Source: Pseudopedobacter sp035496935 (GTDB lineage: Bacteria; Bacteroidota; Bacteroidia; Sphingobacteriales; Sphingobacteriaceae). From it: a DNA stretch of 64,000 nt. Location of the stretch: NCBI GenBank assembly GCA_035496935.1, contig DATJED010000005.1, positions 24,619 to 88,618 on the forward strand, in the 5' to 3' direction. Shown here piece after piece: positions 8,923-17,740 of this stretch (positions within the stretch are counted from its first letter, which is position 1; the number at the start of each line of letters is the position of its first letter). A model generated the notes under the pieces. That model searched no databases. It was not told the DNA's origin and worked only from the letters and a program-made list of their open reading frames with translations. Both the position numbers and the translations under genes were made by a program.

Positions 8923-9127
8923 ATGATTAATTAGTTGATTGGCGTAAAAAAGGAGTTCATTAATTTCATCCGATAGTATCAAATAATCATTAACACTTGC
9001 AAAGGCAATTGGAAATTAGCTCTCCTATTGTATTCTGTCTCTTTTATTATTAAAACAGATCAACAGAAAATTAGTCTTGGCTCTTTCGTCTTTATTCATT
9101 TGTCTAGTTTTTTACTAATTTGCAAAC

Positions 9128-10276
9128 ATGCAGTTTAAAGACATTGTAGGTCAGCAAGCGATAAAAAATCATTTAATACAAACCGTTAAAGACGAACGAA
9201 TTAGCCATGCACAGCTTTTTTTAGGCCCCGAGGGCTCAGGAAGTTTGGCTTTAGCACTGGCTTATGCTCAATATATTTCTTGCGAGGACAAGCAAGAAAC
9301 AGATTCCTGTGGCGTGTGCTCGTCTTGCCGGAAATATAGCAAGTTGGTTCACCCCGATTTACATTTCTCCTATCCTTTTTTCGCAAAACACAAAGAAGAC
9401 ACCGCCCTAACTTTTATTGAAGAATGGCGAAACGCATTTTTAACGAACCCCTATTTAGGTTTAGATGAATGGCGTGAACAATTGAACGCAGAGAACAAAC
9501 AGGCAAACATCAACATTGCCGAAGCGCACAGCATCATCAGCAAGCTCAGTTTAAAACCTTTTGAAGCCGAATACAAAGTTTTAATCCTTTGGTTGCCCGA
9601 ATATTTAGAAAAAGAAGGAAACGCACTTTTAAAAGTAATTGAAGAACCCTCGCAAAAAACACTTTTTTTATTGGTTGCTCAAAATCAGGAGCAAATATTA
9701 AATACCATTATCTCCAGAACTCAACTGGTAAAAATCCCTAAACTAAAAGCGGCCGAAATTGAAAATTATTTAGTGGTAGAAAAAGGCACCGATACCGCTT
9801 TAGCCAAAACTTTGGCTTACCTCAGCAACGGAAGCCTGCAAACAGCACTTCAATTGTTAGTTCATCAAGAAAACAATTATCACGATTTATTTTTAGGGTG
9901 GTTAAGGGCCTGTTGGGGAAACAAAGGTCTGGAAATTGTGACTTATACAGAGGGCGAACTGTCCAAAATGGGACGTGAAAATCAGAAAAACTTTTTGCGT
10001 TACGGAGTAAATTTAATGCGGGAATGCGCACTTTTTATCGCCCAAACTCCAGGTTTAATTCACGTTCCCGAAAAGGAATTAGACTTTATCAGTAAATTTT
10101 CTCAGGTGTTAACTTTAGCGCAAGTGCAGGCAATTACAAATGAGCTAGAGAAAGCCCAATATCATATCGAACGAAATGCAAACCCGAAAATATTATTTTT
10201 AGATGTATCTTTGATTTTAGTTAAAATTTTAAAATTTAAAACGCTCCGCCCAACGGCGGACTCAATTATATTATAG
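9128..10276 (+). CDS. holB: DNA polymerase III subunit delta prime
   Basis: 382 residues with clamp-loader AAA+ features: FKDIVGQQAIKNHLIQ, a degenerate P-loop LGPEGSGSLALA, the zinc module CEDKQETDSCGVCSSCRK and a sensor-1 region KVLILWLPEYLEKEGNALLKVIEEPS. The P-loop lacks the usual GK(T/S), as is known for delta prime, which does not hydrolyse ATP. It acts in the clamp-loader complex loading the beta sliding clamp. ricT follows after 3 bp and gldH then overlaps by one base, a typical Bacteroidota operon order. Confidence 0.93.
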   Translation: MQFKDIVGQQAIKNHLIQTVKDERISHAQLFLGPEGSGSLALALAYAQYISCEDKQETDSCGVCSSCRKYSKLVHPDLHFSYPFFAKHKEDTALTFIEEWRNAFLTNPYLGLDEWREQLNAENKQANINIAEAHSIISKLSLKPFEAEYKVLILWLPEYLEKEGNALLKVIEEPSQKTLFLLVAQNQEQILNTIISRTQLVKIPKLKAAEIENYLVVEKGTDTALAKTLAYLSNGSLQTALQLLVHQENNYHDLFLGWLRACWGNKGLEIVTYTEGELSKMGRENQKNFLRYGVNLMRECALFIAQTPGLIHVPEKELDFISKFSQVLTLAQVQAITNELEKAQYHIERNANPKILFLDVSLILVKILKFKTLRPTADSIIL

Positions 10277-10279
10277 ATT

Positions 10280-11605
10280 ATGGGATGTGGAAGTTGTTCA
10301 TCAGGCGGTGGTTGCACCCCTGCTGGCTGCAAAAGCAACGGTACCTGTTTAACAGACGGCGGTTGCAGCAAATTAGATGTTTACGATTGGTTGTCCGATA
10401 TGGATTTACCCTCAAATTATAAACCTTTTCCTTATGTTGAAATAAGGTTTAAAGGATCAAGAAAAGATTTTTATCGCAATGAAGAGAACATTTACCTAGA
10501 AGCGGGTGAATTGGTTGCGGTAGAAACAACTACCGGCGGCTATGATATCGGCCATGTAACGCTTACCGGCGAATTAGTGCGTATGCAGATGAAGCGCAAA
10601 CGCGTAACCGAGGAAAAAGCCCCGTTAAAAATCTACAGAAAAGCCACACCACAGGACGTGGAGAAATGGAAAAACGCAAAAGAGAAAGAATCAGAAACAA
10701 TGCATAAAGCCAGAACCATAGCTTTAGAGCTGGGTTTAGCAATGAAACTTTCTGACGTTGAGTACCAAGGAGATCGATCCAAAGCTACGTTTTATTACAC
10801 CGCCGATGGCAGGGTTGACTTTAGAGAGTTGATTAAAAAATTGGCCGAATCTTTTAGAGTGCGTATAGAAATGCGCCAAATTGGTATGCGCCAAGAAGCC
10901 AGCAGATTAGGAGGAATTGGCTCATGCGGGCGAGAGCTTTGTTGCAGCACATGGTTAACAGATTTTAAAACAGTTTCTACCGCTTCTGCCAGGTACCAGA
11001 ATCTATCTTTAAACACACTAAAACTCGCTGGGCAGTGTGGCAAGCTGAAATGCTGCTTAAATTATGAGCTAGATACTTATATGGATGCGCTGAAAACCAT
11101 CCCATCTAATGCGGATAGGTTAAAGACAGAAAAAGGAGAAGCAAGACTGCAAAAAACAGATATTTTTAAGCAACTGATGTGGTTCAGCTATTTCGGAGAA
11201 GATAATGCTTGGATTCCTGTAGAAGCAAAACGCGTAAAAGAAATTCAGGAAATGAATAAACGAGGCGAAAAACCTGAAGATTTGCGTGATTTAGCGGTTG
11301 TAATGGAAGAGCTAAAAGCCACAGAAAAGTCCTTTGATTACGAAAATGTTGTAGGACAAGACAGCTTAACTCGTTTAGACGAAAAAGCCCGTAAAAAGAA
11401 AAACAATAACAGAAACAAAAACAGAAATAATAGGCCGACCCGCAATACCGAAAACAGTGGAGCCGCTACTAATTTGCAGAAAAAGCCCAATCCAAATAAT
11501 AATGTAAAGACGTTGCCAGAAAACGGAGAAAAAGCTAACCCGCCAAAGCGGAATAACCGGAACAAAAAACGCAGGAATAACAATAACAAACCCGATCAGG
11601 AATAA
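10280..11605 (+). CDS. ricT: PSP1-domain protein, RicT/YaaT-like
   Basis: 441 residues in three parts. The N terminus (1-35) is rich in Cys and Gly (MGCGSCSSGGGC, with further Cys to residue 33). The central PSP1 domain carries the RicT cysteines in GSCGRELCC and GQCGKLKCCLNYE. The tail after about 365 is rich in Asn, Lys and Arg and is probably disordered. In Bacillus, RicT (YaaT) works with RicA and RicF in an Fe-S-containing complex affecting RNA processing; no such partners lie here. The gene sits tightly between holB and gldH. The family is clear; the role in Bacteroidota is not established by the sequence. Confidence 0.88.
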   Translation: MGCGSCSSGGGCTPAGCKSNGTCLTDGGCSKLDVYDWLSDMDLPSNYKPFPYVEIRFKGSRKDFYRNEENIYLEAGELVAVETTTGGYDIGHVTLTGELVRMQMKRKRVTEEKAPLKIYRKATPQDVEKWKNAKEKESETMHKARTIALELGLAMKLSDVEYQGDRSKATFYYTADGRVDFRELIKKLAESFRVRIEMRQIGMRQEASRLGGIGSCGRELCCSTWLTDFKTVSTASARYQNLSLNTLKLAGQCGKLKCCLNYELDTYMDALKTIPSNADRLKTEKGEARLQKTDIFKQLMWFSYFGEDNAWIPVEAKRVKEIQEMNKRGEKPEDLRDLAVVMEELKATEKSFDYENVVGQDSLTRLDEKARKKKNNNRNKNRNNRPTRNTENSGAATNLQKKPNPNNNVKTLPENGEKANPPKRNNRNKKRRNNNNKPDQE

Positions 11606-12078
11606 TGAAATTTAAAAAGTTGTTGCTCTTGTTTTCTTTATTAATTTGGGTTTTGCAAGCTTGCGTAAACCCAAATGTTAAAGTGGATACTTATAATGCC
11701 ATCCCGAAACAAAATTGGACCTACGTAAATCCGGTTAAAGCTACTTTAAACGTTACGGATAGCACACAAGCGTATAACATATATGTGAACTTTAGGCATA
11801 CTGCAGATTATAAATATGCAAACATCTGGTTAAGGTTTCACATTATTGGGCCTAACCAAAAAGATGTTCCGGTAAGGCAAGAGTTTCAGCTTGCCATGCC
11901 AGACGGGCAATGGTTGGGTACCGGTTCGGGTAATTTATTTACTTACCAACTTATTTATAAGCAAAACTACAAATTTGCAAGTACCGGAAAATATACGCTA
12001 ATTGTTGAACAAAATATGAGAGACAATCCGCTGAAAGCAGTTAGTGATGTAGGAATTTATGTTGAACTAGCGAAGTAA
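11605..12078 (+). CDS. gldH: Gliding motility lipoprotein GldH
   Basis: The 157-residue protein has a lipoprotein signal peptide ending LQAC (Cys about residue 20). Its body matches GldH: KQNWTYVNPVKATLNVTDST, NIYVNFRHTADYKYANIWL and the C-terminal VEQNMRDNPLKAVSDVGIYVE. GldH is one of the Bacteroidota lipoproteins needed for gliding in Flavobacterium, and it is also present in many non-gliding relatives. Its ATG shares a base with the ricT stop codon (TAATG), so translation is probably coupled. Confidence 0.92.
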   Translation: MKFKKLLLLFSLLIWVLQACVNPNVKVDTYNAIPKQNWTYVNPVKATLNVTDSTQAYNIYVNFRHTADYKYANIWLRFHIIGPNQKDVPVRQEFQLAMPDGQWLGTGSGNLFTYQLIYKQNYKFASTGKYTLIVEQNMRDNPLKAVSDVGIYVELAK

Positions 12079-12177
12079 ACTTATCTGACCTAAAGTATAA
12101 CTTGTAACGTTCAAAAACATATAATCCATAAAAAGTTTAAAAAACCAAACAAATAAGCCTGACTTTTGTAAGAACAA

Positions 12178-14136
12178 ATGATGCAAAAGCCAACAAACCA
12201 ACATTGCTGCGGTAACGATGACCATAACAAACCATCGGAACAAGCAAATGAAGAACATAATCATTCTCATGAGCATAATCATGATTCGCCCAACCACTGG
12301 CAGTTGTTAACTGCCTTGGCGATATTATTTGTGATGTTAGTTCTGGAGTTTGGATTTCATTTTACACCGAATTTTTATCTTTCCTTTTTTATTTATTTAG
12401 TTGCTTATCTACTAGCCGGTTTTGATGTGCTAAACCTTGCCTTCCGCAAAGCAATTAGATTTGATTTTTTCAACGAGTTTGTGTTAATGAGCGTGGCAAC
12501 CATTGGCGCCTTTAGTATCGGCGCTTTTAGCGAGGGCGTAGCAGTAATGGTGTTTTATTCTCTGGGCGAATGGTTTCAGGATGTTGCGGTAAATAACGCT
12601 AAACAGAGTATAAAAGGTCTCTTAGATAGTCGGCCGGATACGGTAACTTTAGTAAAAAACAACCAGAACATCCAAACAAAAGCTTCGGAAATAAACGTAG
12701 GTGATGTCATCAGCGTAAAAGCGGGAGAAAAAGTAGCATTAGACGGTATTTTACTGAATGAAAAAGCTAGTTTTAACACAGCTGCATTAACCGGAGAAAG
12801 CAAACCAGCATCAAAATACAAAAATGAGGAGGTTTTAGCAGGAATGATCAATACCAATGCGGTTGTAAATATTAAAGTCACCACACTTTTTAAAGACAGC
12901 AAACTCAGCAAAATTTTGGAATTGGTACAAGATGCCACTGCCCGAAAATCGAAAACACAGCTATTTATTTCAAAATTTGCTAAGATCTATACTCCCATTG
13001 TTTTCGGTTTAGCCTTGCTGGTAATTTTAGTCCCGATTCTTTTCGTGGACGATTACGTGTTTAGAGAATGGCTTTACCGCTCTTTGGTTTTTCTGGTAAT
13101 TAGTTGCCCTTGCGCATTGGTGGTTTCTATACCCTTGGGTTACTTTGGCGGAATCGGTTTAGCTTCAAAAAACGGTATTCTTTTTAAAGGCGCTAATTTT
13201 ATGGACACCATTACCGAGGTGGACACCGTTGTATTCGATAAAACCGGAACCTTAACCCACGGTGTTTTTGAAGTGCAGGAGATTAAAGCTGTCGGCATCA
13301 GCCAAGAACAATTATTGAATTATACGGCAGCTGTTGAAAACCATTCCTCGCACCCGATTGCCAAAGCAATCCTCCGCAAAAGCGGAAACGATTTTGAAAA
13401 ATTAAGCGTTTCTGATATAGAAGAAATTGCCGGATACGGCTTAAAAGCTAAAGTTGAAAATGATGATGTTTTAGTGGGAAACACAAAGTTACTCGCTAAA
13501 TTCAATATTGCTTTCGACGAGGAAATTTCTGCAATTGAAGATACCGTTGTAGTAGTTGCAATCAATCAAAAATATGCTGGCTACATTACCATTGCCGATA
13601 AAATTAAAGAAGAAGCTTTAAGTACCATCGAGGATTTACATTTGTTAGGCATCCAAACTTTAATGTTGAGTGGGGATAAACAGAACGTTGCAGATCGCGT
13701 TTCAAAAAAATTAAATATTGACAAAGCTTTTGGAGATTTGTTGCCTCAGGACAAGATTACGAAAGTAGAAGAACTGCAGAAATCTGGAAGAAAAGTGGCT
13801 TTTATGGGCGATGGATTAAATGATGCGCCCGTGATTACGCTTGCTGATGTAGGTTTAGCAATGGGCGGTTTAGGAAGCGATGCTGCTATTGAAACTGCCG
13901 ACGTAGTTATCCAAAACGATAATCCGCACAAAATTATTAGTGCAATAAAAATCGGGAAAATCACCAAAAATATTGTCTGGCAAAATATTGCGCTTGCGGG
14001 CGGCGTAAAAATCTTGGTTTTAATTTTGGGAGCCGGCGGAGTTGCTACACTTTGGGAAGCGGTAATTGCTGATGTTGGCGTAGCACTACTCGCGATTTTA
14101 AATGCGATAAGAATTCAAGGAAAGAAAGACGTTTAA
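12178..14136 (+). CDS. Heavy-metal P1B-type ATPase (Zn/Cd/Pb export type)
   Basis: 652 residues. The transmembrane CPC motif is at residues 310-312 (ISCPCALVVS). The phosphorylation site is DKTGTLTHG with Asp354, followed by the HP motif SSHPIAKA and the hinge GDGLNDAPV. TGES in the actuator domain is present. CPC with a long soluble loop indicates a ZntA/CadA-like exporter of divalent soft metals. Instead of a folded HMA domain with CxxC, the first ~40 residues hold HCC and a His-rich run (HNHSHEHNHD), a likely flexible Zn sensor/binding tail. No adjacent metalloregulator is seen; DUF2200 follows. Confidence 0.93.
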   Translation: MMQKPTNQHCCGNDDHNKPSEQANEEHNHSHEHNHDSPNHWQLLTALAILFVMLVLEFGFHFTPNFYLSFFIYLVAYLLAGFDVLNLAFRKAIRFDFFNEFVLMSVATIGAFSIGAFSEGVAVMVFYSLGEWFQDVAVNNAKQSIKGLLDSRPDTVTLVKNNQNIQTKASEINVGDVISVKAGEKVALDGILLNEKASFNTAALTGESKPASKYKNEEVLAGMINTNAVVNIKVTTLFKDSKLSKILELVQDATARKSKTQLFISKFAKIYTPIVFGLALLVILVPILFVDDYVFREWLYRSLVFLVISCPCALVVSIPLGYFGGIGLASKNGILFKGANFMDTITEVDTVVFDKTGTLTHGVFEVQEIKAVGISQEQLLNYTAAVENHSSHPIAKAILRKSGNDFEKLSVSDIEEIAGYGLKAKVENDDVLVGNTKLLAKFNIAFDEEISAIEDTVVVVAINQKYAGYITIADKIKEEALSTIEDLHLLGIQTLMLSGDKQNVADRVSKKLNIDKAFGDLLPQDKITKVEELQKSGRKVAFMGDGLNDAPVITLADVGLAMGGLGSDAAIETADVVIQNDNPHKIISAIKIGKITKNIVWQNIALAGGVKILVLILGAGGVATLWEAVIADVGVALLAILNAIRIQGKKDV

Positions 14137-14193
14137 TTCTTGATTTTAAAACCAAAAACCTTTTTATAATTTTGATAATCAATACGAAACGCT

Positions 14194-14559
14194 ATGAATA
14201 CTACTGACAAACATAACGACCGTGTGGCAAAAATGACCTTCGCTTCGGTTTATCCACATTTACTGACAAAAATCGAAAAGAAAGGCAGAACAAAAGAAGA
14301 ATTGCACCAAGTAATTGAATGGTTAACTGGCTATAATGAACAAAAATTACAAGAACTTATCGAAGAAAAAGCAACGTTTGAAATATTTTTTCAGAACGCA
14401 AAACTAAATCCGAGCGCTTACCTTATTACCGGTGTAATCTGTGGCTATCGGATAGAAGAAATCGAAAATCCGTTAACACAAAAGGTGAGATATTTGGATA
14501 AACTGGTAGACGAGCTGGCAAAAGGCCGGAAAATGGAGAAAATTTTACGGACTTCATAA
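14194..14559 (+). CDS. DUF2200 family protein
   Basis: 121 residues matching the DUF2200 family from end to end. Landmarks are HNDRVAKMTFASVYPHLLTKIEKKGRTKEELHQVI, the central WLTGY, and FFQNAKLNPSAYLITGVICGYRIEEIENP. It is a small, soluble helical protein of unknown function. It lies 57 bp after the metal ATPase and ends 3 bp before the convergent S1/P1 nuclease gene. A TAATTTTG element (14167-14174) matches the -7 consensus, but the nearest TTG is 24 bp upstream of it, so a separate promoter is uncertain. Confidence 0.85.
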   Translation: MNTTDKHNDRVAKMTFASVYPHLLTKIEKKGRTKEELHQVIEWLTGYNEQKLQELIEEKATFEIFFQNAKLNPSAYLITGVICGYRIEEIENPLTQKVRYLDKLVDELAKGRKMEKILRTS

Positions 14560-14562
14560 AGA

Positions 14563-15345
14563 TTACCTATAAATCTCATTCAACAGCCCAGCCAGTCTAA
14601 TTCCCGCTTTTTGAATACGCTCTTTATAAATTTTCGAATGTTGCGGATAATAGTTGTAATCTAAACTCGCTTTCCCTTCAATCTCTTTATATAACTTCGC
14701 ACTAATTTGGTACGATTCGAAAAGCCATTTTGTAAGCTCATCACTTTGCCATTCCTTAATTTTAGCATCACTTACATTATCAAGCGCTGTGGCCATTTCG
14801 GTAAAGGTAAGTCCGTTATATTCTATTAATCCGCTATCCCAAATAGAGTGCAGGTTCGATTGTTTGTAATTAAACCTCAATTTAATTTTGTTGCCACCTT
14901 CGTCTTCTGCCCGGCTCACATGCATTGGTTGGTGTAAATCGCCAACTAAGTGAATTACCATTTTTAAAGCGAATAGCCGCTCTTCTTTAATCGTTTTTTT
15001 ATTTTTCAATTCGGCTACCATTTTTAATAACGCATTATAAACATTTGCCGAAGTGTCACTTTTAAGCGCTTTTACAAACTCACTATAATTCAAGTTTTCC
15101 GGAAGGTTGATATAATGCCAACTTCCTTGCTCACGATATTTCGGATTTGACCTAATTTCGTCCGCAAAAGTACTTACCATCGGCATTTCTTCGTCGCCCA
15201 AAATGGCTTTTACTGCAACTTTCGTTTTAGTGCTCAAATGGTTTTCTGCTATTTTAGCGATAGACCGATGCCCCGTAACTCCCCAGGAAATCAATAAAAA
15301 AGCACCAAACAAAGCTATACCTGGGAAAAGAAATTTCGATCTCAT
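14563..15345 (-). CDS. Secreted S1/P1-type nuclease
   Basis: About 260 residues. A signal peptide (LFPGIALFGAFLLIS) ends just before WGVTGHRSIAKIAENHL, the typical mature N terminus whose Trp1 and His help bind the zinc cluster. Further zinc ligands are in HLVGDLHQPMHV and NLHSIWDSGLIE. These trinuclear-zinc enzymes cleave single-stranded DNA and RNA in the periplasm or outside the cell, for nutrient scavenging. I chose the ATG at 15345 (MRSKF); an in-frame TTG at 15354 would add MKK. A TATATTTG -7 element lies at 15366-15373. Confidence 0.9.
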   Translation of the reverse strand: MRSKFLFPGIALFGAFLLISWGVTGHRSIAKIAENHLSTKTKVAVKAILGDEEMPMVSTFADEIRSNPKYREQGSWHYINLPENLNYSEFVKALKSDTSANVYNALLKMVAELKNKKTIKEERLFALKMVIHLVGDLHQPMHVSRAEDEGGNKIKLRFNYKQSNLHSIWDSGLIEYNGLTFTEMATALDNVSDAKIKEWQSDELTKWLFESYQISAKLYKEIEGKASLDYNYYPQHSKIYKERIQKAGIRLAGLLNEIYR

Positions 15346-15365
15346 TTTTTTCAAAAATTTAAACT

Positions 15366-15373
15366 CAAATATA
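15366..15373 (-). promoter_or_regulatory. Candidate -7 element of the S1/P1 nuclease gene
   Basis: The minus strand reads TATATTTG, an exact TAnnTTTG match about 20 bp before the chosen start. The -33 position has a T-rich run but no TTG. Confidence 0.35.
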
Positions 15374-15487
15374 GACGATTAGTTTCGGAAAAAAAGCGGT
15401 ACTAACCCTTGTATCATTAATCTGACAATCAAGAAAAAGCATCTTAATTTTCAAAATCTTATCTTTATCATAAACGATTAAAAAATT

Positions 15488-17122
15488 ATGTCAAAAGGAT
15501 TTTTTAAAGTACCCACGCCCCATAACGAGCCAATATTTTCCTATGCACCTGGCACAAAAGAAAGGATGCTGTTAAAACAGGCTTTGGCCGAAGCTGGTAA
15601 AAAGCAAATTGATATTCCGATGTATATTGGCGCAAAGGAAGTAACTACAAAAAACAAAAAGCCGATTTCACCCCCACATCTGCACCAGCACATTTTAGGA
15701 TATTTCAATTATGGAGATAAAAGCCATGTGCAAGAAGCAATTTCCGCAGCCTTGTCCGCAAAAGCAGATTGGGAAAATTTGCCTTGGGAGCATCGGGCAT
15801 CGATTTTTTTAAAAGCTGCGGATTTGATAGCCACCAAATATCGTTACGAAATAAATGCTGCAACCATGTTGGGGCAGTCGAAAAATGCTTTTCAGGCAGA
15901 AATAGATTCGGCTTGCGAAATCATCGATTTTTTACGTTTCAACGTAAGTTATATGGCGGAAATTTATGCGCAACAACCTCCAATTTCGCCCGAAGGCGTT
16001 TGGAACCGTTTAGAGCAACGTCCCCTTGAAGGATTTATATTTGCGCTGACCCCTTTTAATTTCACGGCTATCGCCGGAAATCTACCAACTTCTTGCGCCA
16101 TGATGGGCAATGTAGTGGTTTGGAAACCTGCCGACACCCAAGTTTATTCCGCAAATGTTTTAATGAGGGTTTTTAAGGAAGCGGGTGTGCCAAAAGGTGT
16201 GATAAATTTGATTTATGCCGATGGACCCGAAGTTGGCGAGGTTGTTTTTAATCACCCGGATTTTGCTGGAATACACTTTACTGGCTCAACAGCGGTATTT
16301 CAGCAGATTTGGAAAAACATTGGCAACAACATCCATAAATACAAAAGCTATCCACGCATTGTAGGCGAAACGGGCGGAAAAGACTTTATTTTGGTTCATC
16401 CATCTGCCGATTGGGAAGTCGCATCAACCGGAATTGTCCGTGGCGCATTTGAATATCAGGGGCAAAAATGTTCTGCAGCATCACGGGCTTATATCCCAAA
16501 ATCGCTATGGCCAAAAATGAAAAAGAAAATGCTAGCGGATGTAGCTTCATTTAAAATGGGCGATGTTGAAGATTTCAACAATTTTATAAATGCGGTTATC
16601 AACGAAAAATCTTTTGATAAACTGGCAAGCTACATAGAACAAACAAAAAAAGACAAAGAGGCAGAAATTATTTGTGGCGGCGGTTATGATAAATCTGTTG
16701 GATACTTTATAGAACCTACAATTATTGTGACTACCAATCCGAAATATACGACTATGTGCGAAGAACTTTTTGGTCCGGTTTTAACAGTTTACATTTATGA
16801 GGATAATGAATTTGAGCAAACTTTGGAATTGATAAATGAAACCTCAAATTATGCGCTTACAGGTTCTATTTTCGCTCAGGACAGGTACGCAATTGAACAG
16901 GCTTCTGTAGTTTTAAAAAACGCTGCCGGCAATTTTTACATCAATGATAAATGTACCGGCGCCGTAGTTGGGCAACAACCCTTTGGTGGCGCAAGAGGTT
17001 CGGGTACCAATGATAAAGCCGGTTCAATGATTAATTTATTGCGGTGGGTTTCCCCCCGAACAATCAAGGAAACTTTTAATCCGCCTACGGATTACCGCTA
17101 TCCTTTTATGGAAGAAGACTAA
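15488..17122 (+). CDS. pruA: L-glutamate gamma-semialdehyde (1-pyrroline-5-carboxylate) dehydrogenase
   Basis: 544 residues, the length of the stand-alone P5C dehydrogenase found in Bacteroidota and eukaryotes. The aldehyde-dehydrogenase signatures are the general-base Glu in IVGETGGKDF and the catalytic Cys in YQGQKCSAASRAY. NAD-binding residues are in FTGSTAVFQQIW, and EELFGPVLTVY is also present. It oxidises glutamate semialdehyde to glutamate as the last step of proline and ornithine breakdown. No proline dehydrogenase is adjacent, so this is not the fused PutA arrangement. An imperfect -7 (TATCTTTA) lies about 18 bp upstream of the ATG. Confidence 0.95.
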   Translation: MSKGFFKVPTPHNEPIFSYAPGTKERMLLKQALAEAGKKQIDIPMYIGAKEVTTKNKKPISPPHLHQHILGYFNYGDKSHVQEAISAALSAKADWENLPWEHRASIFLKAADLIATKYRYEINAATMLGQSKNAFQAEIDSACEIIDFLRFNVSYMAEIYAQQPPISPEGVWNRLEQRPLEGFIFALTPFNFTAIAGNLPTSCAMMGNVVVWKPADTQVYSANVLMRVFKEAGVPKGVINLIYADGPEVGEVVFNHPDFAGIHFTGSTAVFQQIWKNIGNNIHKYKSYPRIVGETGGKDFILVHPSADWEVASTGIVRGAFEYQGQKCSAASRAYIPKSLWPKMKKKMLADVASFKMGDVEDFNNFINAVINEKSFDKLASYIEQTKKDKEAEIICGGGYDKSVGYFIEPTIIVTTNPKYTTMCEELFGPVLTVYIYEDNEFEQTLELINETSNYALTGSIFAQDRYAIEQASVVLKNAAGNFYINDKCTGAVVGQQPFGGARGSGTNDKAGSMINLLRWVSPRTIKETFNPPTDYRYPFMEED

Positions 17123-17283
17123 AGAATTAGCAATTACTTTCTGGAAATACTTGATTTTTTGTGTAACAATTGCGAAACAACAATTATTATCCGTAAAAAC
17201 CGTTTAAAAAATAATACCTCGCAAAAAAAATAGCACAGTTTTTGAAAAACGCTATTCCATCATCTACTTAAAAACATTTAATC

Positions 17284-17673
17284 ATGTATAAATTGAAAAA
17301 AACAATTTTATCTAGCGTAGCATTATTAATTTTCGTTGTCATGTCTTCGTTTCGGATGCCAGAACCCGATGCCATCTTAGGCACATGGAAAGAGAAGGAC
17401 GGCACAAAAACCATCGAAATATATAAGGTAAAAACCAGCTACTTTGGAAAGATAACAGAAAATTTAAGCGACCATGAAAACAAATTACAACCGGGGACGG
17501 TAATTATGAAAGACTTTGTGTACGAGGACGGAGAGTGGGAAGGAACAGTTGAAATTCCTACCAAAGATTTAAGTTTAAAAGGGAAGATTACAATGCAAAA
17601 CGAAAACGAAATCAAATCAACAGCTACCGTTGTGTTTATCGGGAAATCTAAAACTTGGTTAAGGGTGAAATAA
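17284..17673 (+). CDS. DUF2147 family secreted protein
   Basis: 129 residues with a signal peptide (KKTILSSVALLIFVVMSS). The DUF2147 core follows: DAILGTWKEKDGTKTIEIYK, a KDFVYEDGEWEGTVEIP segment, then STATVVFIGKSKTWLRVK. The fold is a small beta-barrel, probably periplasmic or lipid-binding; the function is unknown. About 160 bp of AT-rich DNA without recognisable features separates it from pruA. Confidence 0.82.
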   Translation: MYKLKKTILSSVALLIFVVMSSFRMPEPDAILGTWKEKDGTKTIEIYKVKTSYFGKITENLSDHENKLQPGTVIMKDFVYEDGEWEGTVEIPTKDLSLKGKITMQNENEIKSTATVVFIGKSKTWLRVK

Positions 17674-17698
17674 CCAGTTTAGTCAAATGTATTGTTGT

Positions 17699-17733
17699 CA
17701 AAGCTATACAAATCATTTTTTTCAATAGCTTTG
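17699..17733 (+). promoter_or_regulatory. Inverted repeat overlapping a -7 element before the radical SAM gene
   Basis: CAAAGCTAT (17699-17707) and ATAGCTTTG (17725-17733) are perfect 9-bp inverted repeats 17 bp apart. The right arm contains TAGCTTTG (17726-17733), an exact -7 consensus match, 7 bp before the TTG start codon. No T-run follows the repeat, so this looks more like an operator over a promoter than a terminator. Confidence 0.4.
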
Positions 17734-17740
17734 CAACAGC

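Noticed and set aside
15769..16029. 86-residue ORF inside pruA
   Set aside because: Frame-shifted shadow of a continuous, full-length P5C dehydrogenase.
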